DNA of 14,404 bases from JBCDBH01 sp039184055 (GTDB lineage: Bacteria; Acidobacteriota; Thermoanaerobaculia; Multivoradales; J023): contig JBCDBH010000131.1 in NCBI GenBank assembly GCA_039184055.1, positions 1 through 14,404 of the forward strand. The letters run 5' to 3'. Positions within the stretch are counted from its first letter, which is position 1, and each line of letters opens with the position of its first letter. Positions 1-7,953 of this stretch are shown in pieces. A model generated the notes under the pieces. It saw only the letters and a program-made list of their open reading frames with translations, was not told the DNA's origin and did not search any database. The translations under genes and the position numbers were made by a program.

Positions 1-46
1 CGGTATCACAGCGTCCTGGGGCTATACTCGCCGCCGGAGGAACTCA

Positions 47-1666
47 ATGAGCAACCAAGACAGCACGCTCGAACCACCCGCTGACTCGGCCATGGCAACG
101 GATCTGCCACCGTGGCTCGAGCGTTTGCGTTTTTACTTTTGCGTCGTCGTCCCCGGGGGCGTGTTGATGGCGCTCGAAATGGTGTCGAGCCGTATCCTGG
201 CGCCCCATTTCGGCAATAGCGTCTATGTATGGGGATCGATCATCGGTGTCTTTCTGGCGGCGATGTCGATCGGCTATGTCTGGGGCGGCCGTCTCGCCGA
301 CAAACGACCGACGCTCGCCGACCTGGGCAGGCTCCTGCTGCTCTCGGCCTTGGCACAGCTCATCGTTTTGGTGCTCGGCAAGAGGATGACCGCGATCCTC
401 GGTGATTGGACCGGTGGCACCCCGGGTGGCGCGCTGATCGCCACCACCGTACTCTTCGCGCCCACCACCATCCTGCTCGCCACCGTCGCGCCATACGCCG
501 TCAAGCTGGCGGCACGCGAGCTGCGTTTGTTGGGAAGCACCGCCGGTCATCTCTACGCCATCTCCACCGGTGGCAGTCTCACCGGCACCCTCGGCGCCAC
601 CTTCGTGCTCATTCCCTTTCTGCAGCTCGACGCCATCTTCACCCTCTTGATGGTCATCACCCTGATCACCACCGCGATCGCCCTGAGCAGCCAATGGCGC
701 AAGGAGATCCCGGCGCTCGCCGTCACCGTGCTCCTGCTCGGTGGCGCGCTGATCGGCGAGGCCATTCCCGAAGCCGAGGTCGAAGGCACGACGGTCCTCC
801 TCGAACGGATCTCGCCGTACCAGACCTTCCGCGTCTTCGAACGCGACGAGGTGCGCTACATGGCGAGCGACGGCGTCACCCACGGCGCCATCGTGCCGAC
901 CACCGGCGACGTTCCCGACCCGTTCTACGCTCGACACAGCTCGACCATGCTCTTGCTCGAAGAAGAGGTCGACAGTCTTCTCGTGCTCGGTATGGGCAGT
1001 GGCGCGGTGGGGGCCTACCTCCAGCCTCGGATGCCCGAGCTGGTGGTCGACTATGTCGACATCGATCCAGCGGCGATCGAGGTGGCGACCGAATTCATGA
1101 TGTTCAGCGAAAGCGAGACGAGTCGCGTCTTCGTCGAAGACGCGCGACGCTTTCTCGAGCTGCGTCCAGAAGAGAGTTGGGACGTGATCTTCACCGACAC
1201 CTATATCGGTCGATCGATTCCCTTCCACCTGACCACGGTCGAATACATGCGGATCGTCCGCGAGCGGCTCTCGGACGACGGCATCTTCATGCTCAACCTG
1301 ATCCACCCGCAATTCGACAAACCGTTCCCCGCCGCCGTGATGCGAACCGTGCTCGAGGTGTTCGAGCACGTCTATGTCTTCGACGTGCCGTTCGCATCGA
1401 ACGCCCTGGTGTTGGCCACCGATCGCGAGCCGGGTCTGTATCGTGACGATCTGATCGCGCGGGGCCGGGAGATCGACGCCCGCTTCACCGCCGAAGGACG
1501 ACCCTTCGCGCCACCGCTCGAAGCCGTCGCCGCGACCCTACGGCCGCTCGACGTCGACCTCACCGACGCCTTCGTGCTCGCCGACGCCTACGCGCCGGTC
1601 AACCACCTGATCGATATGTCGGACTTGGAAAGCGAGGTCAGCGCCGAACCCAACGCTTCGCCTTGA
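47..1666 (+). CDS. Membrane-anchored spermidine synthase-like protein (fused MFS/methyltransferase-fold type)
   Basis: This 539-residue protein has two halves. Residues about 28-240 carry roughly seven hydrophobic segments (for example around 30-50, 60-80, 95-110, 128-155, 167-192, 196-214 and 222-240). Residues about 250-500 form a Rossmann domain of the spermidine synthase/SAM-methyltransferase fold, with a glycine loop GMGSG at 315-319, an acidic strand end VDID at 337-340, EDARRFLE near 364 and FTDT at 382-385. The ATG at 47 follows GGAGG at 36-40 with 6-nt spacing, and a TATACT box lies at 23-28. In true aminopropyltransferases the active loop reads D-x-x-D; here it is DTYI, so the second Asp is missing. 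I therefore infer a polyamine-like transferase fold of unknown substrate rather than a proven spermidine synthase. The gene stops inside the 3' end of the converging gene to its right. Confidence 0.85.
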   Translation: MSNQDSTLEPPADSAMATDLPPWLERLRFYFCVVVPGGVLMALEMVSSRILAPHFGNSVYVWGSIIGVFLAAMSIGYVWGGRLADKRPTLADLGRLLLLSALAQLIVLVLGKRMTAILGDWTGGTPGGALIATTVLFAPTTILLATVAPYAVKLAARELRLLGSTAGHLYAISTGGSLTGTLGATFVLIPFLQLDAIFTLLMVITLITTAIALSSQWRKEIPALAVTVLLLGGALIGEAIPEAEVEGTTVLLERISPYQTFRVFERDEVRYMASDGVTHGAIVPTTGDVPDPFYARHSSTMLLLEEEVDSLLVLGMGSGAVGAYLQPRMPELVVDYVDIDPAAIEVATEFMMFSESETSRVFVEDARRFLELRPEESWDVIFTDTYIGRSIPFHLTTVEYMRIVRERLSDDGIFMLNLIHPQFDKPFPAAVMRTVLEVFEHVYVFDVPFASNALVLATDREPGLYRDDLIARGREIDARFTAEGRPFAPPLEAVAATLRPLDVDLTDAFVLADAYAPVNHLIDMSDLESEVSAEPNASP

Positions 1667-2930
1667 GCTCGAAGCGCGGCAGGCTACCCGTTGCCACCGC
1701 CTCGACCGGAATACGGAGCTGAAAGGCGGCGCGTAGATCGTCCTCGAGCGCGCGTCGTAGCGCCACGTCGTCGTCCTCGATCAACACCCGGATCTGCGCC
1801 ATCGCCGACCGGGTATCGAGCTCGACGCGATATTCACCCTCGACGTGGCCACGGACCACCTGTTCGACCGCGCTCGGATAGAGGTTGGTGCCACGCACCA
1901 CCACCATGTCGTCGGTACGCGCCAGGATACCGCCCTCGAGGGCGAGATCCGGCCGCCCGAGCTCGACGACGTCACGGGTCGACGGCCGCACCAAATCACC
2001 GGTGCGATAGCGCAACAGCGGGCTGCCGAGCCGACCGAGCGTGGTGAGCACCAGCTCCCCCGACTCCCCGGGTGCCACCGGCGCGCCGGTCTCGGCATCG
2101 ATCACCTCGGCGAGATACGACGTCTCGCGGATATGCAGAGTCTCGGGAAAACGCGGGTTGGGCACGCTCACCGGTCCGACCTCGGTCATACCGTGATGAT
2201 CGAACACCGTCGCCCCCCACGCCTCGGCGATCCGTTGACGCGTGCTGGGCACGCTTCCCCCAGGCTCACCGGCAACGATCACCGCGCGCACCGAGCTCGT
2301 GGTCAGATCGATGCCTTCGGCCACCGCTACTTCGGCGAGCCGCAGCGCGTAGGTCGGCGTGGCGCAAAAGGTCGTACAGGCATTGTCGAGCAGGAGACGA
2401 AGCCGCGCCGTGCTGGTGCCGACACCACCGGGCAGGGCGAGCGCGCCGAGCTTTTGCGCGGCGTCGAACGCGGTCCAAAAGCCCAGAAACGGCCCGAATG
2501 AAAACGCGAAGAAGACCCGATCCGACGCGTCGACGCCGGCGGCGCGAAAGACCTCGATCCAGGTCTCGAGCATCCACGACCAGCTCTCGGCGGTATCGAG
2601 CCAACGCAACGGTACGCCCCCGCTCGTGCCGCTCGTCTGATGCAGACGAACGTAGCGTTCGAGCGGATAGCTCAGATTGCTGCCGTACGGGGGATGGGCG
2701 CGCTGGTCGGCGACGATCTCGTCTTTGGTGATCGTCGGCAAGCGCTCGCGAAACGTCGCTAGATCGGGCAAGGCGCCGGCGAGCGCCCCGCGATCTAGAC
2801 CGGCGTCACGGAGACGCGGCGCCCAAAAGGCATTGTGTTCGAGCTCGGCGAGCAGCCGTCGCAAGGCGACGAGCTGGGCTGCCTCGAGCGTTTCACGAGT
2901 GGCCACGCTGGCTGTCGATTCGGAAGACAA
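1638..2930 (-). CDS. Phenylacetate-CoA ligase family acyl/aryl-adenylate-forming enzyme
   Basis: The 430-residue product has the usual length of PaaK-type ligases, which activate an aryl or acyl acid with ATP and pass it to CoA. Visible motifs, in order: P-loop TSGTSGG at 99-105; adenylate-binding HHGMTE at 245-250, in place of the common YG-x-TE; YRTGD at 308-312; the hinge region RTDDMVVVRGTNLYP at 338-352; and a C-terminal lysine motif ELKAKR near 421-426 that normally supplies the adenylation lysine. The start is TTG at 2930, with an AGGA about 8 nt upstream. It lies 51 bp downstream of the chorismate-lyase-like gene on the same strand, so co-transcription is likely. The substrate cannot be read from the sequence; 4-hydroxybenzoate is suggested by the neighbour. 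Its last 29 bp overlap the 3' end of the rightward gene. Confidence 0.85.
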   Translation of the reverse strand: MSSESTASVATRETLEAAQLVALRRLLAELEHNAFWAPRLRDAGLDRGALAGALPDLATFRERLPTITKDEIVADQRAHPPYGSNLSYPLERYVRLHQTSGTSGGVPLRWLDTAESWSWMLETWIEVFRAAGVDASDRVFFAFSFGPFLGFWTAFDAAQKLGALALPGGVGTSTARLRLLLDNACTTFCATPTYALRLAEVAVAEGIDLTTSSVRAVIVAGEPGGSVPSTRQRIAEAWGATVFDHHGMTEVGPVSVPNPRFPETLHIRETSYLAEVIDAETGAPVAPGESGELVLTTLGRLGSPLLRYRTGDLVRPSTRDVVELGRPDLALEGGILARTDDMVVVRGTNLYPSAVEQVVRGHVEGEYRVELDTRSAMAQIRVLIEDDDVALRRALEDDLRAAFQLRIPVEAVATGSLPRFELKAKRWVRR

Positions 2931-2981
2931 GAAGAATCCTATTCGCGTCAGCCGGTCGTGATTCGGTCGTCGATGATGCGA

Positions 2982-3590
2982 TCAGACGTCGATCGGTGGC
3001 AGCACTTCCACCACCTCGGCGAGCAGGCCACTGTCACCGATCAGCTCGTTGTGCCGACCGTAGAGAGTCGTGGCACGTGGGGTAAAACCGAGCTCGGCGG
3101 CCAAATGAGCCGACGCGTCGAGGCGGAAGAAGCCCTGCGGGTGACTGCGATGTGCAATCGCCTCGTCGGCGAGGATGCCGCCCAGCGGCCGCTCGCCCTC
3201 GAGAATCGCCACCCGCGCGACGAACGGAAAACGATCGAGAAAAATACGGATCGCTCCGACCTCGAGCACCGCCTCGCTGTCTCGACCGAGCAGCTGGACG
3301 TGTCGCTCGAGCCACGTACCGTTGCGACGGTGCGCCATCACACGGAGCGTCGGCACCTCGCCAAAGAACGTCTGCAGCGTCGAGGTCATGTCACGCGGAT
3401 GATCGAGCAAACCACGGATCGGCGCGGGAAGCGCGTCGCCCCGCAGAGGTTTCACGGTCGAAGCATCGGAATCGTCGGACGCGTGGGCGGGGCGATCGAG
3501 ATGGGCGACCTCGAAACCGCGTAGCAACGCGATCGGGTCGTAAGCAGTGTGTTTGTCCACCAGGATGTGGTCGTGCGCCAAGCCTTCCAT
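2982..3590 (-). CDS. Chorismate pyruvate-lyase-like (UbiC/DUF98 fold) protein
   Basis: This 202-residue protein matches chorismate lyases in length and in the order of conserved blocks. They are: an Arg-led strand ERHVQLLG at 95-102; a strand EVGAIRIFLDRFP at 110-122 (UbiC has a similar x-R-T-V-I-P strand); a PLGGIL turn at 135-140 like the PLGRYL of UbiC; LYGRHNEL at 176-183 like LWGRRSRL; and a final LLAEVVEVLPP at 189-199 like LLLTELFLP, where UbiC has its catalytic Glu. These enzymes split chorismate into 4-hydroxybenzoate and pyruvate. The match is from memory of the family and similarity is modest, so a non-catalytic or other-substrate relative is possible. The ATG at 3590 has no clear Shine-Dalgarno. 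It precedes the CoA-ligase-like gene by 51 bp, suggesting a make-then-activate pair for an aryl acid. Confidence 0.6.
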   Translation of the reverse strand: MEGLAHDHILVDKHTAYDPIALLRGFEVAHLDRPAHASDDSDASTVKPLRGDALPAPIRGLLDHPRDMTSTLQTFFGEVPTLRVMAHRRNGTWLERHVQLLGRDSEAVLEVGAIRIFLDRFPFVARVAILEGERPLGGILADEAIAHRSHPQGFFRLDASAHLAAELGFTPRATTLYGRHNELIGDSGLLAEVVEVLPPIDV

Positions 3591-3670
3591 AGTCCGAGGA
3601 TACGTCTCGACGCCGTCCGAGTTCGCGCAACCCGGCGCTCTTTACGCGAAGATTACAGCTGTTCTGAAAA

Positions 3671-4687
3671 CTAAAAGTCTTTGCCGGTACGCATCCGCCA
3701 ACTCGAGCGCGTGGGTCGACCGTTTTCGGCGTAGAGACGACGCACCCAGCGCGCATCCTCGGCCGACAGGGGTGAACCGACCTCCGCCGCCGAGCTCACC
3801 TGGTCGGTGCGGTGCAAGCCCAGCAACGCGCAGCCGCTCGGCTCCTCCACCAACAGCGCGCCGATCAGCGCCTGGAGCACCGGCTCACGCATCTCACCGT
3901 CGAACCGCGCTTCGACCTCGCGACGACAGGCGCGCAACCGTGACAGCAGGCTGTAATCGCGAAAATCCTGAATCGCGTTGCGATGATCACCGATCCCGAA
4001 GGTCACGGGTCCTTCGAAGAGCCCGAGCAACAAACCGTGTTTGATCGGTGAGAAAAACGACACGCCGATGTCGTGATCGCGCACCCAGTTGCGCAAGCCG
4101 CTCGACTCGTAGGTGTCGTCGACCACATTGCGATAGCACTGCACCACGTCGGGATCGACGCGGGGCGCGAAACGGAGAATCAGCTCGCTCTTCCAATCCG
4201 AAAGTCCGATGAAGCGGATCTTGCCCTCGTCGCGAAATTTGCGCAGCAGGGCCACCGCGTCGTCGAGATACTCGGCGCTCGGTCCGAAATCGCAATGATG
4301 CAGGTAGTAGAGGTCGATCGTCTCGACCCGTAAATAACGCAGCGAGCGTTCGAGCTGCCGACGGATTTGCTCGGGATGGTAGTAATGACCATACGGCCCG
4401 GGATCCCAGCCTACTTTGGTGGCGAGAAAGACGTCGTCGCGGGACACCTCGTCCCAGACCTCGCCCACCAAGCGCTCGGCGCGCCCGTCGCCATAGACAT
4501 CAGCCGTGTCCCAATGGTTGATCCCGACTCGCGCCGACTCGACCAGGCTCTTCTTCGCCGCCTCGGGATCGCTGCCATACCAGCCAACCGGTCGCCCGCC
4601 GACGATCTTGGGTCCGCCATGCGCCCATGTCCCGAGGCTGACCGTCGATACCTCGGCCTCGGTACGGCCGAAACGGATGCGTCTCAT
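3671..4687 (-). CDS. Aldo/keto reductase family oxidoreductase
   Basis: The 338-residue protein is a (beta/alpha)8 NAD(P)H-dependent carbonyl reductase by motif. It shows the full catalytic tetrad: Asp60 and Tyr65 in NHWDTADVYG, Lys91 in FLATKVGW, and His130 in LYYLHH. Family signatures IRFIGLSDW and SFFSPIKHGLL follow, the latter being the usual strand before the cofactor-binding region. It resembles the general YghZ/Tas-like bacterial reductases; the substrate cannot be predicted. The start is ATG at 4687. GGAG is present upstream, but at a longer than usual distance of about 13 nt. It is divergent from ileS across a 400-bp gap and lies 80 bp upstream of the chorismate-lyase-like gene. It may share a transcript with that gene, though 80 bp leaves room for a separate promoter. 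Confidence 0.9.
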   Translation of the reverse strand: MRRIRFGRTEAEVSTVSLGTWAHGGPKIVGGRPVGWYGSDPEAAKKSLVESARVGINHWDTADVYGDGRAERLVGEVWDEVSRDDVFLATKVGWDPGPYGHYYHPEQIRRQLERSLRYLRVETIDLYYLHHCDFGPSAEYLDDAVALLRKFRDEGKIRFIGLSDWKSELILRFAPRVDPDVVQCYRNVVDDTYESSGLRNWVRDHDIGVSFFSPIKHGLLLGLFEGPVTFGIGDHRNAIQDFRDYSLLSRLRACRREVEARFDGEMREPVLQALIGALLVEEPSGCALLGLHRTDQVSSAAEVGSPLSAEDARWVRRLYAENGRPTRSSWRMRTGKDF

Positions 4688-4700
4688 CGGTGCTCTATGA

Positions 4701-4770
4701 CTCCGCAGGTGAATCGTAATGAATTCCGATGATCTTTCGAGTAGATCCGGATCGTCATAAACCTGCGGGA
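4701..4770. repeat. Inverted repeat in the divergent intergenic region
   Basis: CCGCAGGT at 4703-4710 is the reverse complement of ACCTGCGG at 4761-4768. Pairing extends outward by two or three bases if one bulged G is allowed. A 10-bp perfect palindrome GATCCGGATC lies inside at 4744-4753. The element is just upstream of the aldo/keto reductase start and upstream of the ileS promoter. It could be an operator or a transcript hairpin; nothing identifies a regulator. Confidence 0.35.
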
Positions 4771-4823
4771 GCTTACCATGACGGGAAGAGCCTGGCAGAC
4801 GACCCGGGCGGGCGCGTCCGGAC

Positions 4824-4851
4824 TTGACCCAGAGGCCGCAATCGTTATGAT
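4824..4851 (+). promoter_or_regulatory. Predicted sigma70-type promoter for ileS
   Basis: TTGACC at 4824-4829 and TATGAT at 4846-4851 each match the sigma70 consensus at five of six positions and are separated by 16 bp. Transcription would start near 4857-4861 and give an ileS leader of roughly 230 nt, long enough to hold the attenuator-like structures described below. No mapping data are available here. Confidence 0.55.
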
Positions 4852-4860
4852 GAGCATGCT

Positions 4861-4965
4861 ATGTGCTCGCTTTTCGCGCTCGACGCGCCACCCGAAATGC
4901 CCGCTTCGCTCCGCTCGACCGTCCACCGGTCGCGGGCCCTCGGCATTTCGATTACGCGCGTTTGA
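4861..4965 (+). CDS. Candidate leader peptide upstream of ileS (34 codons)
   Basis: An open frame from ATG 4861 to TGA 4963-4965 encodes 34 residues ending LGISITRV. An in-frame ATG at 4897 would give 22 residues. Both isoleucine codons fall near the end, at 4945-4947 and 4951-4953, and both are ATT, a codon seldom used in the following ileS gene, where ATC dominates. The position is right for a ribosome that senses charged tRNA-Ile by stalling just before a downstream terminator switch. Weak points are the lack of a good Shine-Dalgarno for either start and the closeness of ATG 4861 to the predicted transcription start, which would make it nearly leaderless. Treat it as a regulatory frame, not as a proven protein. 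Confidence 0.4.
   Translation: MCSLFALDAPPEMPASLRSTVHRSRALGISITRV
4893..4950 (+). promoter_or_regulatory. Leader hairpin with nested stem (ileS 5' region)
   Basis: CGAAATGCC at 4893-4901 pairs perfectly with GGCATTTCG at 4942-4950. Inside, CGACCG at 4916-4921 pairs with CGGTCG at 4927-4932 around a 5-nt loop. The 3' arm of the outer stem covers the first Ile codon of the candidate leader peptide. It may act as a pause structure or as part of the attenuator. Confidence 0.45.
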
Positions 4966-4970
4966 TCCGC

Positions 4971-5032
4971 GGCGAGGCACTCTCACGAGACATCGACACG
5001 GCCTCGCCACTGGCGAGGCCGCTTGCGTTTTT
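4971..5032 (+). terminator. Attenuator-like terminator/antiterminator upstream of ileS
   Basis: GGCCTCGCC at 5000-5008 and GGCGAGGCC at 5012-5020 form a perfect 9-bp stem with an ACT loop, extended by a C-G pair at 4999/5021, and five T residues follow at 5028-5032. The segment GGCGAGGC at 4971-4978 is identical to the 3' arm and can instead pair over 8 bp with 5001-5008, which would block the terminator. The T tract begins 7 nt after the stem, so termination may be weak. The hairpin ends about 67 nt before the ileS start. Confidence 0.5.
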
Positions 5033-5087
5033 GAACCCACACAGCACGTTGGCCCCGCGCGGCGAGCCATAACCGTTGGAGCTTGGT

Positions 5088-7949
5088 ATGAGCACCGAAG
5101 CCGACCGTAAGAAGCGTTACAAGAAAACGCTCAACCTCCCCAAGACCAGCTTTCCGATGCGCGCCAACCTGGTTCAGAACGAGCCGCGCTCGATGAAGCG
5201 CTGGAAGAAGATCGACATCTACCCCCAGCTCGCCGAGCGTGCCAAAACCAGCGACAACCGTTTCGTCTTCCATGACGGCCCGCCGTTCGCCAACGGCTCG
5301 ATCCACGTCGGCCACCTGATGAACAAGAGCCTCAAAGACATGGTGGTGCGCAGTCGCAACGTCATGGGCGAGCCGTGCTCCTACGTGCCCGGCTGGGACT
5401 GCCACGGTCTGCCCATCGAGCACAAAGTCATCGCCGAGCTGGTCGACAAGGGCAAGATGGCCAAAATCGACGCCCTCGACGACGACGCTCGACGCATGGC
5501 GATCCGTCGCGCCTGCACCGCCTACGCCAAGAAATACGCCAAGATCCAGGCCGGTCAGCACCAGCGTCTGCTCACCCTCGGTGACTACGACGACCCCTAC
5601 ATGACCATGAACCCGCGCTACGAAGCGGCGGTGATCGACGTCTTCGCCAACCTGGTCGAACAGGGTCTCGTCTACCGCGCGCTCAAACCGGTGCACTGGT
5701 CGATCGCCAACCAGACCGCGCTCGCCGAGGCCGAGCTCGAATACCAAGATCGTGTCGACCCGTCGGTTTACGTGCGGTTCGACGCCACCGACCGCACCGC
5801 CGTCGCCGCCGCCTTCGACATCGACGCGGCAAGTCTCGACCGTGACCCCGGCTTCCTGATCTGGACCACCACCCCGTGGACCCTGCCCGCCAACCGCCTG
5901 ATCGCGGTGCACGAAGAGCACGTCCATGTGCTCGTGAAGAGCGGTGACGATCTGCTCATTGTCGCCAAGGAGCTGCTCGCCAAAGTCGTCGATAAAGCGG
6001 GTAAAGAGGGAGAGGTCCTCGCCGAGACCACCGGCGCGCGTCTGCTCGGACTGGGCTACCGTCACCCCTTCCTTCCCGACGCCTACGCCGAGAAAGGCAG
6101 CGGTCGGATCATCGCCGGGGAGCACGTCACCCTCGAAGACGGCACCGGTCTCGTCCACACCGCGCCCGGTCACGGTCAAGAGGATTACGACGTCGGTATG
6201 CGTGAAGGCATCGCCGTCTACTCCCCCGTGCGTGGTGACGGCAGCTACGACGACAGCGTGCCCGAGTGGTTGCGTGGGCTCACCGTGTGGGACGCCAATC
6301 CCATCATCACCGAGCATCTTCGCGACAGCGGCCACCTCTACCATCACGAAGACTACCCACACAGCTACCCGCACGACTGGCGGTCCAAAACCCCGGTCAT
6401 CTTCCGCTGCACCGAACAATGGTTCATCGGCGTCGACCGGCCCACCGCGCGCGACGACAAATCGCTGCGTCAGCTCGCCCTCGACGCCACCCGTAACGAC
6501 GTCGCCTTCTACCCCGGCTGGGGTCGTGACCGACTCGCCAGCATGCTCGAATCACGTCCCGACTGGTGCATCTCGCGTCAGCGCTCCTGGGGTCTGCCCA
6601 TCCCCGCCTTCCGGCGTCCCGACGGCAGTCTCCTCCTCACCACCGCCACCGTGCGCGCGGTCGGTGAGGCCTTCGCCAAAGAAGGCAGCGACGCCTGGTT
6701 CCTCCGTGATCCGGCCGACCTGCTCGCCACCTGGGATGCCCAAGCCGACCCCGACGCTCCCGACGGCATCGACGTCGCCGAGCTCGAAAAAACCTACGAC
6801 ATCCTCGACGTCTGGCTCGAATCCGGCTCGTCCTGGAACGCCGTGCTCCGTGGTCGCGACATCGGCTACCCCTCCGAGCTCTACCTCGAAGGTAGCGACC
6901 AGCATCGCGGTTGGTTTCAAACCTCCATGCTCGCCGCTCTCGGCGCCACCGGCCAGGCGCCCTTCAAAGCCATCCTCACCCATGGCTTCACCGTCGACAA
7001 AGACGGTCGGAAGATGTCCAAAAGCCTCGGCAACACCCTCGAAGTCGAAGACCTCCTGCAGGAATTCGGCGCCGACGTCTGCCGCTGGTGGGTCAGCTCC
7101 CTGGCCTTCGAAAACGACATGAAAGTCGACCACAGCTACTTCGAAATCGCCGGCGACAGCTACCGCAAGGTGCGCAACACCCTGCGCTTCATGATCTCCA
7201 ACCTCGCCGACTTCGACCCGGCCGAGCACGCCGTCGACCTCGACGCCGTCGGGCCCACCACCATCGATGCCTGGGCCCTCGGCCAAGGCAGCGAGCTACG
7301 CGCCAAAGTCGTCGACGCCTACCGGCGCTTCGCCTTCCGCCAGGCCCACAACCACCTCTACGACTTCTGCAACGACACCCTGTCGTCGCTCTACCTCGAT
7401 ACCGTCAAAGACCGTCTCTACTGCGACCCGCCCACCTCCGAGCGTCGTCGCGTCACCCAAACCGTCCTCCACCACCTCACCGACCTCCTCGTGCGTCTGC
7501 TCGCGCCGATCATCCCCCACACCGCCGACGAAGCCTACGAAGCCCTGTGGGGCGAAGCCGCCGAGCACGAAAGCGTCCACCTCGCCACCATCCCCGAATT
7601 CGGCCACCAGGCCGACGAGCGCTGGCAGAGCGTCCTCGACCTCCGCGACCGCGTCCTCAAAGCGCTCGAAGATGCCAAAGCCGACGGCATCGACAACCCC
7701 CTCGACGCCGGCATCCGTCTCACCGACGACACCGGCGACCTCGAGCCCTTCGCCGACGACCTCCCCGACCTCTTCGGCGTCTCCCGCGTCCTCGCCGACT
7801 GCGAAAGCGGCGAAATCGAAATCGTCGATCTGCGGGAAGAGCCCAGGTGTGAGCGGTCGTGGAAACGCGATGGGACCGTTCGAGTGCGTGAAGACGGCGG
7901 AGCGTTGTCGGATCGGGATGCTGTGGCGGTTGGCGTTGGGAGGGAGTGA
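5088..7949 (+). CDS. ileS: Isoleucyl-tRNA synthetase (type 1 bacterial)
   Basis: This cytoplasmic class I enzyme joins isoleucine to tRNA-Ile and edits misactivated valine. Numbered from ATG 5088 (953 residues), it has the HIGH-type motif HVGH at 73-76, WTTTPWTLPAN at 259-269 and GTGLVHTAPGHGQEDY at 352-367 in the CP1 editing domain, DWCISRQRSWGLPI at 492-505, and KMSKS at 642-646. The length and the DWCISRQ region fit the type 1 family. ATG 5088 is preferred over the in-frame TTG at 5076 because GGAG at 5078-5081 sits 6 nt before the ATG. The C-terminal zinc-knuckle region is reduced to a single Cys (Cys921 in RCERSWKR), where many homologues have two Cys pairs. Codon choice shifts from C-rich to G-rich in the last 120 bp. 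The leader carries an attenuator-like structure, suggesting control by isoleucyl-tRNA charging. Confidence 0.97.
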   Translation: MSTEADRKKRYKKTLNLPKTSFPMRANLVQNEPRSMKRWKKIDIYPQLAERAKTSDNRFVFHDGPPFANGSIHVGHLMNKSLKDMVVRSRNVMGEPCSYVPGWDCHGLPIEHKVIAELVDKGKMAKIDALDDDARRMAIRRACTAYAKKYAKIQAGQHQRLLTLGDYDDPYMTMNPRYEAAVIDVFANLVEQGLVYRALKPVHWSIANQTALAEAELEYQDRVDPSVYVRFDATDRTAVAAAFDIDAASLDRDPGFLIWTTTPWTLPANRLIAVHEEHVHVLVKSGDDLLIVAKELLAKVVDKAGKEGEVLAETTGARLLGLGYRHPFLPDAYAEKGSGRIIAGEHVTLEDGTGLVHTAPGHGQEDYDVGMREGIAVYSPVRGDGSYDDSVPEWLRGLTVWDANPIITEHLRDSGHLYHHEDYPHSYPHDWRSKTPVIFRCTEQWFIGVDRPTARDDKSLRQLALDATRNDVAFYPGWGRDRLASMLESRPDWCISRQRSWGLPIPAFRRPDGSLLLTTATVRAVGEAFAKEGSDAWFLRDPADLLATWDAQADPDAPDGIDVAELEKTYDILDVWLESGSSWNAVLRGRDIGYPSELYLEGSDQHRGWFQTSMLAALGATGQAPFKAILTHGFTVDKDGRKMSKSLGNTLEVEDLLQEFGADVCRWWVSSLAFENDMKVDHSYFEIAGDSYRKVRNTLRFMISNLADFDPAEHAVDLDAVGPTTIDAWALGQGSELRAKVVDAYRRFAFRQAHNHLYDFCNDTLSSLYLDTVKDRLYCDPPTSERRRVTQTVLHHLTDLLVRLLAPIIPHTADEAYEALWGEAAEHESVHLATIPEFGHQADERWQSVLDLRDRVLKALEDAKADGIDNPLDAGIRLTDDTGDLEPFADDLPDLFGVSRVLADCESGEIEIVDLREEPRCERSWKRDGTVRVREDGGALSDRDAVAVGVGRE

Positions 7950-7953
7950 GCTG

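Noticed and set aside
44..1369. 441-residue frame antisense to the spermidine-synthase-like gene
   Set aside because: The product is rich in His, Glu, Gly and Asp with no recognisable domain, a usual mirror of a GC-rich gene; the plus-strand gene has clear motifs and a good ribosome binding site.
4684..5070. 128-residue leftward frame in the ileS upstream region
   Set aside because: It overlaps the aldo/keto reductase start, is Arg-rich without motifs, and lies over the promoter and hairpins that explain the region better.
4858..5087. T-box riboswitch before ileS
   Set aside because: No T-box consensus (AGGGTGGNACCGCG-like) is present; the alternative pairings fit a peptide-type attenuator instead.
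4983..6419. 478-residue frame antisense to the 5' half of ileS
   Set aside because: It is a shadow of the IleRS codons, low in complexity (Val/Gly/Asp/His), and conflicts with an unquestionable gene.
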